This document shows positions 11,314 to 22,182 of a DNA stretch of 64,000 bases, piece after piece. The stretch spans positions 186,001-250,000 of the forward strand of contig NJAL01000002.1 in assembly GCA_002591725.1 (NCBI GenBank), read 5' to 3'. The notes below the pieces were generated by a model. The model searched no databases. It worked only from the letters and a program-made list of their open reading frames with translations, and was not told where the DNA came from. Each line of letters opens with the position of its first letter. Positions within the stretch are counted from its first letter, which is position 1. The DNA is from Candidatus Didemnitutus mandela (GTDB lineage Bacteria; Verrucomicrobiota; Verrucomicrobiia; Opitutales; Opitutaceae). A program made the translations under genes and the position numbers.

Positions 11314-12540
11314 TTGGCTCCTTTTTACTGTGTCTTTTGGTTAGTCGTCGTATTCGGCCGTTGTTTCTGGCTCACGTACGCGCACATTTCCGGGAAGCCG
11401 ATGAAGCTGCACAACGGCTCCGAAAGCGTGCTCTTCGAAAAACTGCTGGAACTATTGCTCGGTGCGGAGTTCAGCATCAGCAACTCCGTCAAGACCCTGC
11501 TAAACGAGGGTAAGTTTTTTCTGGCGATGCTGGCCCACGTCCGACAAGAGAAAAAAGTGCTATGCTAGAAACCTACACCTGGTTTTCTGGGAAAACCAGT
11601 AACCATCGTCGCATTTGCCAAGCTGGCATGCGCCGGCATAAAGATAGACGTGGTCGCAGATGGCGTGGATAGACTGCTCCTGCTCCACTTCAAAAATTAT
11701 AATCAACACCGTCTGCTCGAGACAAGCATTGATTTAGTGATCTACAGCGGTAAGCACTGGAATGACATCATGCCAAACATCAACCAGCACACGCGCCGTA
11801 AACTGTTCAACATCGATGGACATATTGTCTATACTGGCAGCATGTGCACTAACGATCGCTTAATTCGGTTCAGGCAACAGCGCCAGAATGCTGGCACGGC
11901 AGTGTAAGCGTACGCCTGCCTACCAAAGGAAGGCCGTCTTCACGACTAACTGGCTGCAAAACCACCTCGCAGCTCCTTGTTGGGACACGATTTCTTTCCC
12001 GGCTCGCAGAAAGCCGGCAATGTTGTGGTCGAGTGCTACAAGAAAAGCCCCACCGACAGTCCAGAAAACGCGTACATTTGCTTTTTATATGCCATCGCAA
12101 TCGCACAAAAATCAACCAAAGTTTTCCAAGCAGTTTCGCACCAGACGATCTTGCTACCCATATACTGCCAAAGGCAGCCAGTGCGCGCATCGATGTTCAT
12201 GCCACCGTGTCTTCGATCAACAACTCGCACTCCGGTCGCATGGCCTCGCACTTGCCATTTGCTCGCTTCAGGTGCCAAGCTATATCATTTCAAGTCGGTA
12301 ATATATCACACAAAAAGGCGATTTTTGGCGACCGATTTTCAGACTCCGTAAATTTCGACAACTGATCCTTCGGCATTAACAATAAAGCAGCGGTCAACAC
12401 GCTCGACCAACCAAGTCGCCGCCCACAATCTCGAAACCTTCCGAGAAAGACCGAAACCAATCCAAACCGTTGGCGCTCGCTAAACTCAACGCACAGACAA
12501 AGTTGGGGAAGCCATCGATCAATCTTACGGATTTTTCCAC
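11314..12540 (+). pseudogene. cls: Cardiolipin synthase (phospholipase D family) remnant
   Basis: Cardiolipin synthase joins two phosphatidylglycerols at the inner membrane using two HKD motifs. The remnant runs in family order: an opening LHNGSESVLFEKLLELLLGA (about 11407-11466); the first active-site area RRKLFNIDGHIVYTGSMC (about 11791-11845), where HxK has decayed; LGHDFFPGSQKAGNVVVEC (about 11979-12035); AYICFLYAIAIAQKS; and the second active-site area with KLYHFKS. Later, shifted frames give VNFDN and INNKAAVNTLDQ, the usual end of the family. Multiple frameshifts and stops are present. Order and spacing make the identity strong. Confidence 0.8.
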
Positions 12541-13252
12541 TCGCAGTTCTAGCACTCTCTCGCGCCCATCCTTTCAAGGCTTTTAGTTTTCCCCGGGACA
12601 TCCGAGCAGCCGTCCACCAGCATCCCAGATTTTCCTACGTTCCGCGATTCAGCCCACCCCATGGCAGCAGGGCTGAAAAAAGGGTAGACTTTCATAGTGA
12701 AAGCGAAAAGCTCATCCACCTTGTTTGCGGAACACGACAACGATACAACCCGGAAGCGCATTCTGCTCCTGCAAAGCATAATTTTCCAGAGGAAACCCTC
12801 ATAAAAAATTTCCTCCTCTATAGACAGCAGGATCATCTTTCGCAACAATAATGTGGGTGTTTTCTCGCCAGCTAAATTTGGGAAACGAGCGATAGGGATC
12901 GCGCTTATCGAAGGTCATAACTATCCCACCAAGGACGATCGCCGACCGCCAGAAACGCCCCCTGTAACGCTAACCCAACCCAATATCCCCATGGGCCTTG
13001 ATCAAGACAGCACGAAGCCCATTTTTTACCCAGAGCCAAAACCACACAAGTGAACACGTTGGCAGTGGCAGTGATTTTCACCTTCATCATCAACACCGCC
13101 ACCGCTTAGCTCACGATTCATCATGGACAAAAAATGAACAAAAAACCAGCCAAATAAAAGCTCCAGCATCAACGCCGCGCACAACGACATTCTTGAGTGA
13201 CCGACATCTCGAGCGTTGACGAAGAGTTTAGCCGTCCGTTTTATGCCGTTCC
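12541..13252. other. Decayed region upstream of pyrH
   Basis: No intact gene. A minus-strand frame around 12800-12940 looks protein-like but is broken and unassigned. The pyrH promoter presumably lies near the right end, but no convincing -35/-10 pair or Shine-Dalgarno site is visible. Confidence 0.5.
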
Positions 13253-13990
13253 ATGGCGGCGAAGGTATCCGGTAATTCCAAAGTTAGATACAAACGCATC
13301 GTCCTGAAGCTCAGTGGCGAAGTACTTCGCAACAAAGGTTCGGAAGCGATCGACGCCCAAACTCTTGAACGTATTTGCTTACAGGTAAAAAAAATACACG
13401 CTCTTTTTGTGGAAATTTGCATCGTCATCGGCGGCGGCAACATATTCCGCGGCCTGGAGAGTTCCAAGCGAAGCGTTGACCGTACCACGGGCGATTACAT
13501 GGGCATGCTCGCCACTGTGATTAACGGTTTGGCCTTGATGGATTATTTGGGGAAAATAGGGGTCAACACCCGGGTGCAATCTGCAATCCCGATGAATCAG
13601 ATTGCCGAACCTTTCATTCTGCGGCGCGCCATCAGACATCTCGAAAAAGGTCGAGTGGTCATCTTCGTCGCCGGCACGGGCAATCCCTATTTCTCGACCG
13701 ACACCACCGCCGCCCTCCGTGCCTCTGAAATGCATGCCGACATCATCATGAAGGCGACTAAAGTCGACGGTATCTATAACAAAGATCCGAAGAAGTTTCC
13801 CGACGCAGTTCGCTATGATGAGATCTCGTTCATCGACGCTTTGCGCCAGCGCCTCAACGTCATGGACTCAACGGCCTTTTCCCTGTGTCTCGACAACAAC
13901 GTACCCATCCTCGTCTTCAACCTCAACGATTCGTACTCGATCCAAAAAGCCGTCACCGGTGAAAAAGTCGGCACTCTAGTACACAATTAA
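13253..13990 (+). CDS. pyrH: UMP kinase
   Basis: PyrH phosphorylates UMP to UDP with ATP, feeding RNA, DNA and sugar-nucleotide synthesis. The 245-residue product has the bacterial family layout: [12 protein letters not shown] near the amino terminus (ATP site), the glycine loop [11 protein letters not shown], the [13 protein letters not shown] segment, [16 protein letters not shown] in the UMP/ATP region, and the closing [13 protein letters not shown]. Length is normal. The ATG at 13253 places the conserved lysine at the usual distance; no Shine-Dalgarno sequence precedes it. frr follows 15 bases downstream, a common operon pair. The usual upstream partners rpsB-tsf are elsewhere in this window on the other strand. 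Confidence 0.97.
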   Translation: MAAKVSGNSKVRYKRIVLKLSGEVLRNKGSEAIDAQTLERICLQVKKIHALFVEICIVIGGGNIFRGLESSKRSVDRTTGDYMGMLATVINGLALMDYLGKIGVNTRVQSAIPMNQIAEPFILRRAIRHLEKGRVVIFVAGTGNPYFSTDTTAALRASEMHADIIMKATKVDGIYNKDPKKFPDAVRYDEISFIDALRQRLNVMDSTAFSLCLDNNVPILVFNLNDSYSIQKAVTGEKVGTLVHN

Positions 13991-14005
13991 CCGATTCCTT
14001 CCCCC

Positions 14006-14563
14006 ATGAGCAATCAAATCCTTACCGAGGTGTCCGCCCAGATGAAAAAGACGGTCGAGCACACCCTGCATGAATTCAGCACCATCCACACCGGGAAGGC
14101 TTCGCCCACCATGGTCGAGTCAGTCATGGTCGAAGCCTACGGTTCGGCCGTTCCCCTAAAAAGCTGTGCCGCCATCACGACTCCGGACGCCCGCCTGATC
14201 CAAATCCAACCATGGGACAAGGGTCTGACGCGCGCAATCGAAAAAGCAGTCCAACTCGCCAACATCGGTGTCCATCCGGTAGCCGACGGCAACCTCATAC
14301 GACTGCCATTCCCAGAGCTTTCGCGCGAGCGCCGCCAGCAGTTCGTGAAAACCGTGCGCCGCCTCGCCGAGGAAGGGTGTATCGCCGTGCGCCACGCCCG
14401 CCGAGATGCAATCGAAACCGCCAAGCAACAGAAAAAAAACGGTCAGATCTCCCAAGACGATGAAACGCGGCTCGAAGAGGACATTCAGGAAGCGACAGAC
14501 AAGTTCACAAAAGACATCGACATATCCCTCGCGCACAAAGAAAAAGAGCTGCTCACGCTTTGA
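14006..14563 (+). CDS. frr: Ribosome recycling factor
   Basis: RRF works with EF-G to split post-termination ribosomes. The 185-residue protein has full family length and features: an amino-terminal helix with LHEFSTIHTGKASP (family: L..lRtGRAsp), the small domain with VEAYGSAVPL and ITTPDARLIQIQPWD, the IRLPFPELSRERRQQFVK loop, and the carboxy-terminal helices with RHARRDAIE. One oddity is Ile-His-Thr where most RRFs have an Arg in the RxGRA motif; the second Arg is also replaced by Lys. It lies 15 bases after pyrH and is probably co-transcribed with it. The start lacks a clear Shine-Dalgarno site. Confidence 0.96.
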   Translation: MSNQILTEVSAQMKKTVEHTLHEFSTIHTGKASPTMVESVMVEAYGSAVPLKSCAAITTPDARLIQIQPWDKGLTRAIEKAVQLANIGVHPVADGNLIRLPFPELSRERRQQFVKTVRRLAEEGCIAVRHARRDAIETAKQQKKNGQISQDDETRLEEDIQEATDKFTKDIDISLAHKEKELLTL

Positions 14564-15277
14564 TTCGTTCCTTTACGTTCCTTTATTTTACTCACTACAC
14601 GCTTTTATTCGGAAGCGTTTTCCCTCCCGGCTAAATTCAAGCTAGATCGCATTTCTTAAGTAAAAATCCCAGTGGCAAAGTAGCTCGGAAACGGACTGCT
14701 TTCTCCACCCTTTTTTCATCACATTCCTTTCAGGAAGCGCTGCCATCGCTTCCTTGCCCGGTATCTCGGCAAGCAAAATCGTGCTATTCCAAGCAGCTCC
14801 GTTCCCGGGGACCGGTCGCCCCCCTCGGAATCAGCATAAGACATTGGAAACTGCCTTTTCGGGAATCAATGCGCATCCGGTGTATCCACCACCGGATGCA
14901 GATTTCACTTAGCCACCCACAACGGTAGCTATGACCCCAAAGCCGCAACAGCGAATACCAGGGCATGGAGCATGGGGATCGACAAAGGGGTTGGCCTTAA
15001 ACCTGATCGAACATAGCCGTGGTACCGCTTATATGGGAACGAGCATTCCCCCGCGAAGCCTTTCTAAAAGTTCTCGCAGATCCCAAGATCTACGATGTAG
15101 GCGGGATCAAGATGGGTTTCCGTCCCGACCGCAACAAAGCCTCCAACGAGACCTCGCGCGCGCAAGTGCAAGGCAGCACACTCGTCTCGATTCGCTAGTA
15201 ACGACTAGGGTACACACCGAACTTCATTATTTTCCCCTTCCCAAAGGCAACTTCTACCGGCTGGATGAAGGAACCGT
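14564..15277 (+). other. Decayed spacer with possible solute-binding-protein remnant
   Basis: A plus-strand stretch at about 15040-15200 reads FLKVLADPKIYDVGGIKMGF followed by RPDRNKASNETS. It weakly resembles the end of periplasmic binding proteins of branched-chain amino acid type ABC transporters. Stops and frame changes break it on both sides. No other feature is visible until the helicase start. Confidence 0.25.
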
Positions 15278-17290
15278 ATGGATTTTCAATTACCGCCCTC
15301 TCCGCCAGCAGCCTCGCCCATCCCCGAGATCGATTTTCGCGCAGCACTCAACGACGAGCAGTTCAAAGCCGTCACTGCACCGCCAGGACCGCTTCTGGTT
15401 CTTGCCGGCGCCGGCGCTGGCAAGACGCGTACCCTAACTTATCGCGTCGCCTACCTGCTCTCCCAAGGCATTCGTCCGGGAGAAATCCTCCTACTTACGT
15501 TTACAAACAAAGCCGCCAAAGAGATGCTCCACCGTGTGCACAAGCTCACAGGAAGCGAGCCCACGCGCTTTTGGGGCGGCACCTTCCACTCGCTCGGCAA
15601 TCGCGCCCTCCGTCTCTACGGCGAGGCCATCAAACTACGGAAAAATTTCACGATTCTCGACGTCGATGAATCAGAAACGCTCCTAAAAGAGACAGTCGAA
15701 GCCGAAGACAAGCTATTCTTTAAAGAAAAAACAAATCCGCGACCTGGAGCCATATTCAACGTCCTTTCGCTCATCCGAAACACCCAGCTCTCGCTCTCCG
15801 ACATAGTTACCAAATACTTTCCCCAATACGGCGGCATCCAGCACTGCTTTTCGGATTTTCTTACCGAATACACCACTCGCAAACGCGAGCAAAATGTGGT
15901 CGACTACGACGACCTGCTCGAACTCTGGCTCAAACTCCTAAACGAGGCACCGGGCTTAGCGGACTATTTTTCCAATCGTTTCCGCCACCTACTCGTCGAC
16001 GAATATCAGGACACAAACCTCCTGCAGGCCCAGATTGTGGACAAACTTGCCCCGCACCACCGTATCATGGCAGTTGGTGACGATGCCCAGTGTATCTACT
16101 CCTGGCGGGGCGCGAATTTCGAAAACCTCATGTCGTTCCCCGAACGCCATGAGGGAACTGTCATTCACAGAATCGAAACAAACTACCGTTCCACGCCAGA
16201 AATCCTCGCTTTCGCCAATGACGTGTTCAAAGCTCAGTCCAAAGGCTACCGCTTCTACAAGAAACTCCGTGCCGCACGAGGCCACGCACAAAAACCTGCG
16301 GTGATCCAAGCGATGGACGACCGCGAACAGGCTGAGTTCATCGTAAAGCGTATCCGTTCGCTCATCGAAAACGATGGCGTATCACCGAGCGAGATCGCAA
16401 TTCTCTACCGTTCGCACTTCACCGCCCTCGAGATGCAGTTTACCCTTGCGCGCCACGGGATTCCTTACCACATTACAAGTGGCGTAAAATTTTTCGAGCG
16501 CCAACACGTGCGCGATCTAATCGCTTTGATCAGTTTCGTCTACAACCCCAATAACACCCTTGCCTGGCAGCGTTTCGCGAACCTCCTCCCGAAAGTTGGC
16601 GAGAAAGGGGCAAAAAAAATTTACGTCGCCACCCTAGATCACGCACGTCTGACGCAAAGAAATTTTATCGACGCGCTTACAGATGACGAGGTAAAAAGGA
16701 AGGTTCCTAAAGACGCCAAAAGCGACTGGACTAACTTCTGTGCCTCGCTTGCCCAAATTGCGGAAACGATAGACAGAGGCCGACCTGCTGATGCCATCCA
16801 AGTCGCCATCGACGGCTGGTATGGCGACTATATGAAAGGCAAATATGCCGACTACATAGATCGCCTCGAGGAATTAAAAGGCCTCGTCGGCTTCGCGAGC
16901 CAGTCGCCAATTATACAAGAATTCCTTACCCAAGTCGCGTTGCTCAACGGTGAGACCAGCGACAGACAGATCGATCCGGACACCGAGACAATCCGTCTTA
17001 CGACCGTCCACCAAGCTAAAGGACTTGAATACGACATAGTATTCGTGATCGGTGTAACAGAGGGACAATTCCCCACAAGTCGCTCTGTCGAAGCCGGCGA
17101 TGTCGAGGAAGAGCGGCGTCTGTTCTATGTCGCCGCCACCAGAGCCAAAAATGAACTCTACATAAGTTATCCCAAGGTCTCGTCCCGCCCCGGCCCTGGC
17201 GGCATGCTTCTCCAGCCGAGCCGCTTCCTCTTGGAGCTATCTTCTGAGCTCTATGATGAACTCCGCATTAAGCGCAACTGGAGTTTGTGA
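15278..17290 (+). CDS. UvrD/PcrA/Rep-type ATP-dependent DNA helicase
   Basis: A superfamily 1A 3'-5' helicase that unwinds DNA in repair and clears stalled replication forks. The 670-residue product has all the motifs in order: Q-motif LNDEQFKAV, Walker A AGAGAGKT (residues 43-50), motif Ia LLTFTNKAAKEM, motif II VDEYQDTN (about residue 240), motif III VGDDAQCIYSWRGA, motif IV ETNYRST, motif V VHQAKGLEYDIVFV and motif VI RRLFYVAATRAK. Length fits UvrD/PcrA, slightly short at the carboxy end. The ATG at 15278 is preceded by AAGGAA six bases away, one of the few clear Shine-Dalgarno sites in the window. It stands alone between decayed regions. Whether it is uvrD or pcrA cannot be told from sequence alone. 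Confidence 0.95.
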   Translation: MDFQLPPSPPAASPIPEIDFRAALNDEQFKAVTAPPGPLLVLAGAGAGKTRTLTYRVAYLLSQGIRPGEILLLTFTNKAAKEMLHRVHKLTGSEPTRFWGGTFHSLGNRALRLYGEAIKLRKNFTILDVDESETLLKETVEAEDKLFFKEKTNPRPGAIFNVLSLIRNTQLSLSDIVTKYFPQYGGIQHCFSDFLTEYTTRKREQNVVDYDDLLELWLKLLNEAPGLADYFSNRFRHLLVDEYQDTNLLQAQIVDKLAPHHRIMAVGDDAQCIYSWRGANFENLMSFPERHEGTVIHRIETNYRSTPEILAFANDVFKAQSKGYRFYKKLRAARGHAQKPAVIQAMDDREQAEFIVKRIRSLIENDGVSPSEIAILYRSHFTALEMQFTLARHGIPYHITSGVKFFERQHVRDLIALISFVYNPNNTLAWQRFANLLPKVGEKGAKKIYVATLDHARLTQRNFIDALTDDEVKRKVPKDAKSDWTNFCASLAQIAETIDRGRPADAIQVAIDGWYGDYMKGKYADYIDRLEELKGLVGFASQSPIIQEFLTQVALLNGETSDRQIDPDTETIRLTTVHQAKGLEYDIVFVIGVTEGQFPTSRSVEAGDVEEERRLFYVAATRAKNELYISYPKVSSRPGPGGMLLQPSRFLLELSSELYDELRIKRNWSL

Positions 17291-18899
17291 TTCCAGAAGA
17301 TTGTCTGAAGTCCGTTAGCGGATTGCACAGAATCAATTACCTCAAAGATCGTCTGCTTTCTTGCAGCGACTTCCATGAGTGACACAAATTTCCTGCAGAG
17401 CTATCTTTCCCATGTCGCCCGGCTTTTGCGTCCAATTTAAAAATAAAGCTGCATTTGCTAAAAAATCCTGGCCTCTGCCGGAGATTTTATGATCGATTCC
17501 GGTTGCATGTAGGAGCGGACGCCTCGTAGTCAGCTCGTTAATCAACCCGTATTGTGTTGTTTGGTAGGTACCGATGTCGTGTCGATGTTGCTCGACCAGA
17601 CGCGCCAGGTCACGGCGCGTCTGGATTAGAACTTTGTCGTAAACGATAGAGCATCCATTCTTCCTTCAAGACGGCACAGAGAATGTTCTTCTCTATTTAA
17701 AACCACCTCACTTATTAGTGACAATTTTTCGCTAAATTCAAAAAACAAAGCGCGCTTTGAGACCCAGCAGACTGATCGTCTTTATCGTTTCTCAAAATTT
17801 TTACGCCCTGCCGTTGGGATATTTTCCAGCACACTCTCGATCACAGCATCGCGGGTAACCATCTAAATCAGTCCATCGAGCGCCCAGCAAATCACATATG
17901 AATATCGCATCTCGACCTGATCATGAAGACCATTTTCGGCAGCAAAAACCATATATCCAGCCTAGCCAGTAAGTAATTTTGGCCAACTGGATGCAAAAAT
18001 CGAACTTGGGCAACCTCGGATAATAGGTCGCCATTTTGGGCGACTGACTTCCAACTTTGTGGCGACACTCCATCGCACGTTTACACCACTCTTTACCCCG
18101 TAAAAGAGGTAAGTTCGCACATCGCACGTCAGCTCAACGTGCAGATTTTTTGGCCACCTTTCGTATCCGATTTTGGCACGAAAAGCTTTGAATGCCCCTT
18201 ACCATAGCACATACTTCCCAATAGCAGGCCGGATAAAACCGCTTTTTTTAGACGCTTTTCCCGACAATGCGTTCGGCTAGGATTAGAACAGAACGTCGCT
18301 TGACCACTCTCAAGGAAGTGAGCCGTAGTGTCACCAGTAACCATACATACGTTTTACAAGCGAAACTCCGAAAATCCGATTCTCGTGAGGTCTTAGGATT
18401 AGCGTACCATGATATTTTAAATTTTGGTAAATGCCAGTCCGAAACTAGTCCGAAATTATATAATGAATTTCATGCCGCACAGGCAGTGTCAATCGCGCCT
18501 GGTTCGCCATTTTTTTTGGCCAGGAGACCGAAACAGCGTCGATCTGTACCGTGCCGCTAGTCGCACAAGCGTTTTAATTCTCGCCGGCATCCTTGTCGAC
18601 CAGGTCCACCTTGATCCCTTTGATGGCGGACCAGCTCCTGCCCAGCCCGGAACAACTTTAAAGCTAAATATTGCATCTCAGCGTGTGGCCTCGCGAAACT
18701 GTAGTTCTGGATCGTTTTTGATTTACCGGAAGACGCCTGATGCCTCTTGGCTGTGGCTCAGCCATAAAATTATCTTTTCCACTTTTGAGCGCAGGCTGCC
18801 TACTCGCGAGCACGACTATCTCTAACTTTTCTCTAAATATACGATCAGAAGAAGATTCTCAAACTAAACCTTTATCTCGCAAGTACGGTAGCTGGTTCC
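17291..18899. other. Decayed region, no recognisable gene
   Basis: Short frames only. A minus-strand frame at about 17350-17545 has protein-like composition but no family assignment. No terminator hairpin is evident after the helicase. Confidence 0.55.
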
Positions 18900-20755
18900 A
18901 AAACCACCTTTGACTTCGCACAAAGCGCCTCGATCCTCACCGGCAACATTTTTAACCGTTTGGGTAAAGCCCCCATCTGTAAAGAGCCTAAAAACACGCC
19001 TGACATCAGCGCCACCTATAACATTGCGGCACCCAATCAGCCGGCCCACCATTCGCGTCCTCGGTGGCAATTGCGCCCATTTCCTTACACAGCATCGGGC
19101 TCGCTCGAAGCATCCAGCCAGCTCGGGCCAACAACGCTGCAGCCGAACTGCTCTTCGCCAAGAGAATCGAAGTCCTTCAAGCCCGGTCGATTCTGCTCTA
19201 CGCTCTACAGTTCTTCCGCCACCGGTGGCACCGTGAACTCCATCCATAACAGAGTTTCAGCGGAAACCGGCAACGTGTTATTTCATGGCGCCATGAAAAC
19301 CGGGCTTTTGGTGTAGCCAACTAACGTTGGCCAGCGTTCTCTACTGAAAATGGTAATTCCTATTTCGTGATCCACATCAACACGTTGAAATAAACGTCGA
19401 TATCCCCAAGCATCGCACGCATCGAAGTCGACGCACCCGCCGATCAAATTTCCAGTACCCAGTTGCCCAGCACGCTCGGTACAGCAGCAGCTCGATTGGC
19501 ACTACCGGTTTCTGGAATTCCGGAAATGCCTAAGTATCAATCACCCGCTATTTCACCGACTGTGGCGTGTCCAGGTTGACGATCTACCGATCGCCACCCA
19601 AATGCAGCAGAAATGCTGCGATCTCTCGGGGAGTATTACCAAAGCTTTCTCCATCTTCCAAGTGCCCCGCCTTCGCTTCTATTACGGCGACGACGTTCCA
19701 CAATCACACGTTGAAAGGCCAAGCCCGCTCATCAGCACTTATGGTCTTTCAGGCCACGCGCAGCGTCTTCCCCGCCAATATCAAGGAAACCCGTCACGCC
19801 CGCCTGCGTCTGGCTCCAATAGTGTAGCTATCTTCGCACTGGAAGAACTGAAGCTCAAAAAATCCGGCGCTCGATACAAGAGCGAAGGCGTACAGCTAGA
19901 CGATTCCGACCCCGACCGGCCGACTTTTTCCGATTACAGCGCCTCCTCGGCGCGAAAAAATTGGGCGGCTTTCAGCGGCTCGATCGTCCTGGTTTTGGTG
20001 TCTGCAGAATGACTATTCTATCGGCTTTTCCGTTTCATATTCCAGCCGCCTACCAACCACGCAAGAGTTATTCTCCAACTACCGCACAGCGGCAGCATCG
20101 GAACCTACGAGCCCGACATTGCTTAATCTAAGCTACAAGATAGCTCCAAACCGTCGAGCTCAGTCTCCGCACGCGCGACGGCTTCAGGTCGTCCTGTTCG
20201 CCAATCGGTTCAGCAGCTACATCTTCGAGCAGGAATTTTCACTCGACGCCGTGCCGGCTGAAAATAGCCCCGAGGGACTCGGGCCATATCAACACACCGA
20301 AAAAGATACTTTCTTCACCGGAGCCAAGACCAAACCGGAGTTTCACATCTTTGAACGCAATGGCCATCACGTGCATCTAAACGCCACAGACGACTATGTT
20401 CGTGCCGAGCAGATGACCGAACCATTAGAAACTCCCGAGCATACTCCCCTTGGCACTACGACCTGGTATTACGCTATTGGCAACGTTCACTGCAACGCAG
20501 AAATCGAGTAACGCCATTCCAACGATCAGAATCGATAAACTATCGAGGAAAACCCAATTAAAACCCAATTGCCAGGTACAACCTATTCAACTCCTGATTT
20601 CAGTTACCTAATCACTACTGGCAATGCAAGCTGGGAAGATCTTCGTCAGCGGGAACAACCTCAGCAACGAGGGTGCCAGCATCTCCACATCCTTCCTCAA
20701 GGATTTCGTCTCCCGCTGCCCGGCCGCGGCGTACGGTTTCTTTTCTAAATCTTCC
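18900..20755 (+). pseudogene. TonB-dependent outer membrane receptor remnant
   Basis: TonB-dependent receptors import metals, siderophores or other large solutes across the outer membrane. The plug domain can be followed in several frames: SASILTGNIFNRLGKA (about 18930), PTIRVLGGN (about 19044), AKRIEVLQARSILLYAL (about 19160) and SSATGGTVNSIHNRVSAE (about 19212-19265). The barrel includes SVSYSSRLPTTQELFSNY (about 20029), NRFSSYIFEQEFSLD (about 20200), a HxxERNGHHVHLNATDDYVR strand near 20345, and the terminal plug-to-barrel end FVSGNNLSNEGA with STSFLKDFVS (about 20650-20715), ending near GFFSKS. The HxHLNA pattern is like zinc/iron-type receptors. At least six frameshifts or stops are needed to connect the pieces, so it is dead. 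No TonB/ExbB genes are in the window. Confidence 0.85.
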
Positions 20756-21254
20756 GCACCGCCTTTCCCCTTCTCGTAACGTAAATCGGGCTCCAGCCGG
20801 GTTTTTTAGAGGCTAACATCCTTCGATTCGTTTTCCAGCAACACAACGCGCCGTCCTACAGAATCAAATAGCAGTAATGCACCGTATCGCACACAAACTT
20901 GTCGGTAAAATTCACCGGCACGCAGGCAGCGTGCCTTTGCAAACATCGCGCGCGAGCACAACATCGAGCGACACGCAGCACACGATAAACGTACAACCAA
21001 ACATGAAACATTACCGCAAAGACAGCTGGGCTGAATTGATAGCGGATTCCACTCGCAGCAAAGCTGCAGGCCGCCAGCAGATTATCGCCACGAATCGCTT
21101 TCGACTGACCCTCCATGGGCAGCTCGTGATTGGCCACAAGCCTTTTTCCAATCAGCCACCAATCTGCACCGTAGAAAACTTTCGTGCAGCTAGGCCACGG
21201 TCGCCAGGTACACAATCGTGCCGACAAGCAACGGTCGAAAACACCGCTGCCAGC
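20756..21254. other. Spacer between receptor relic and ftsY
   Basis: No gene seen. Near 20789-20812 a G/C-rich imperfect inverted repeat (CGGGCT...AGCCGG) is followed by TTTTTT, and could be the decayed terminator of the TonB receptor gene. The rest has no open frame of note. Confidence 0.35.
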
Positions 21255-22178
21255 TCACGCTATTTCTAAACCGAAGACGGCGCGCAAATAGCTCTCGATG
21301 GAAAACGGTTGCAAATCGTCAGGTTGTTGGCCAAGGCCGACGAAATAGACCGGCAACTTCAGCTTCCGGTAAATACCAACGAGCGCACCGCCGCGGCTTG
21401 TGCCGTCTAGTTTAGTAACGACCAGCCCAGTCAGTTCAAAACTCTGGTGAAACACTTTTGCCTGCTCGATCGAGTTCGAGCCGAGAGAGCCATCGACCAC
21501 GAGCCAGCGATGCTGCGGTGCGGTGGGATCGTTTTTCTGCAACACGCGACGAATCTTTGCGAGTTCTTCCATGAGATTTTTTTTCGTGTGCAGCCGGCCG
21601 GCAGTGTCTATAATAAGGCAGTCGCGCTCACGCGCCTTTGCCGCCTTCCAACCGTCGAAAGCGACCGCTGCCGCATCGGAGCCAGTATGACTTGCAACAA
21701 TTTCCAAATCAAGCCGCATCGCCCAGCTTTTCAACTGCTCGACCGCCGCCGCGCGAAAGGTATCGCAGGCCGCTAGGATAGCGGTCTGCCCGTTTCCCTT
21801 CAGCTTGTGCGCAAGCTTGGCCGCAGTCGTGGTTTTCCCTGAGCCATTCACGCCGATCATGCAAATGACTGTCGGCTTCGTTGGCCCGATCTCGAGTTTT
21901 CGCTCGGCACCAGCGAGCACACGCCGCAGAACCGCGGCGCCGATCGCAGCCGCCTGTTGACCCTGCAAGGCGGGATTCTTGCGGTAGGTAGTTTTGATTT
22001 GGTCGAGAATCTCGGTAGTGGTCTCCACACCGAAATCGGCAGTGTAGAGAGCCTCTTCGAGTTCGTCGAGCGACGCGGCATCGATCTTCCTCCCACAAAA
22101 CAGCGCCTGCGTCTTCGCCACCAGGACAGAAAGGGGACTGGTAACCCCGTCCTTGAACTTCTTGAAGATTGAAAACAT
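21255..22178 (-). CDS. ftsY: Signal recognition particle receptor FtsY
   Basis: FtsY is the membrane-associated SRP GTPase that docks SRP-ribosome complexes at the Sec translocon. The 307-residue protein has a short N domain (about residues 1-100) and the NG-type G domain: G1 GVNGSGKTTTAAKLA (about 115), DTFRAAAVEQL, DTAGRLHT, TKLDGTSRGGAL and the closing VGLGQQPDDLQPF. It lacks the long acidic A domain of E. coli FtsY, as many bacteria do. ILAACDTFRAAAVEQLKSW and DARGG-equivalent residues are intact. It is the third gene of ribH-nusB-ftsY, starting 4 bases after the nusB stop. No Shine-Dalgarno site is seen. Confidence 0.97.
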   Translation of the reverse strand: MFSIFKKFKDGVTSPLSVLVAKTQALFCGRKIDAASLDELEEALYTADFGVETTTEILDQIKTTYRKNPALQGQQAAAIGAAVLRRVLAGAERKLEIGPTKPTVICMIGVNGSGKTTTAAKLAHKLKGNGQTAILAACDTFRAAAVEQLKSWAMRLDLEIVASHTGSDAAAVAFDGWKAAKARERDCLIIDTAGRLHTKKNLMEELAKIRRVLQKNDPTAPQHRWLVVDGSLGSNSIEQAKVFHQSFELTGLVVTKLDGTSRGGALVGIYRKLKLPVYFVGLGQQPDDLQPFSIESYLRAVFGLEIA

Positions 22179-22182
22179 TCTG

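Noticed and set aside
14931-15437. 168-codon plus-strand frame overlapping the helicase start
   Set aside because: Its second half is out of frame with the helicase gene and has shadow-like Arg/Ser/Pro composition; the helicase frame has all SF1 motifs.
8597-20380. Possible duplicated gene, because GAKTKPEF occurs near 8600 and near 20325
   Set aside because: The flanking sequences are unrelated (unknown relic versus TonB-receptor barrel); the match is short and probably chance.
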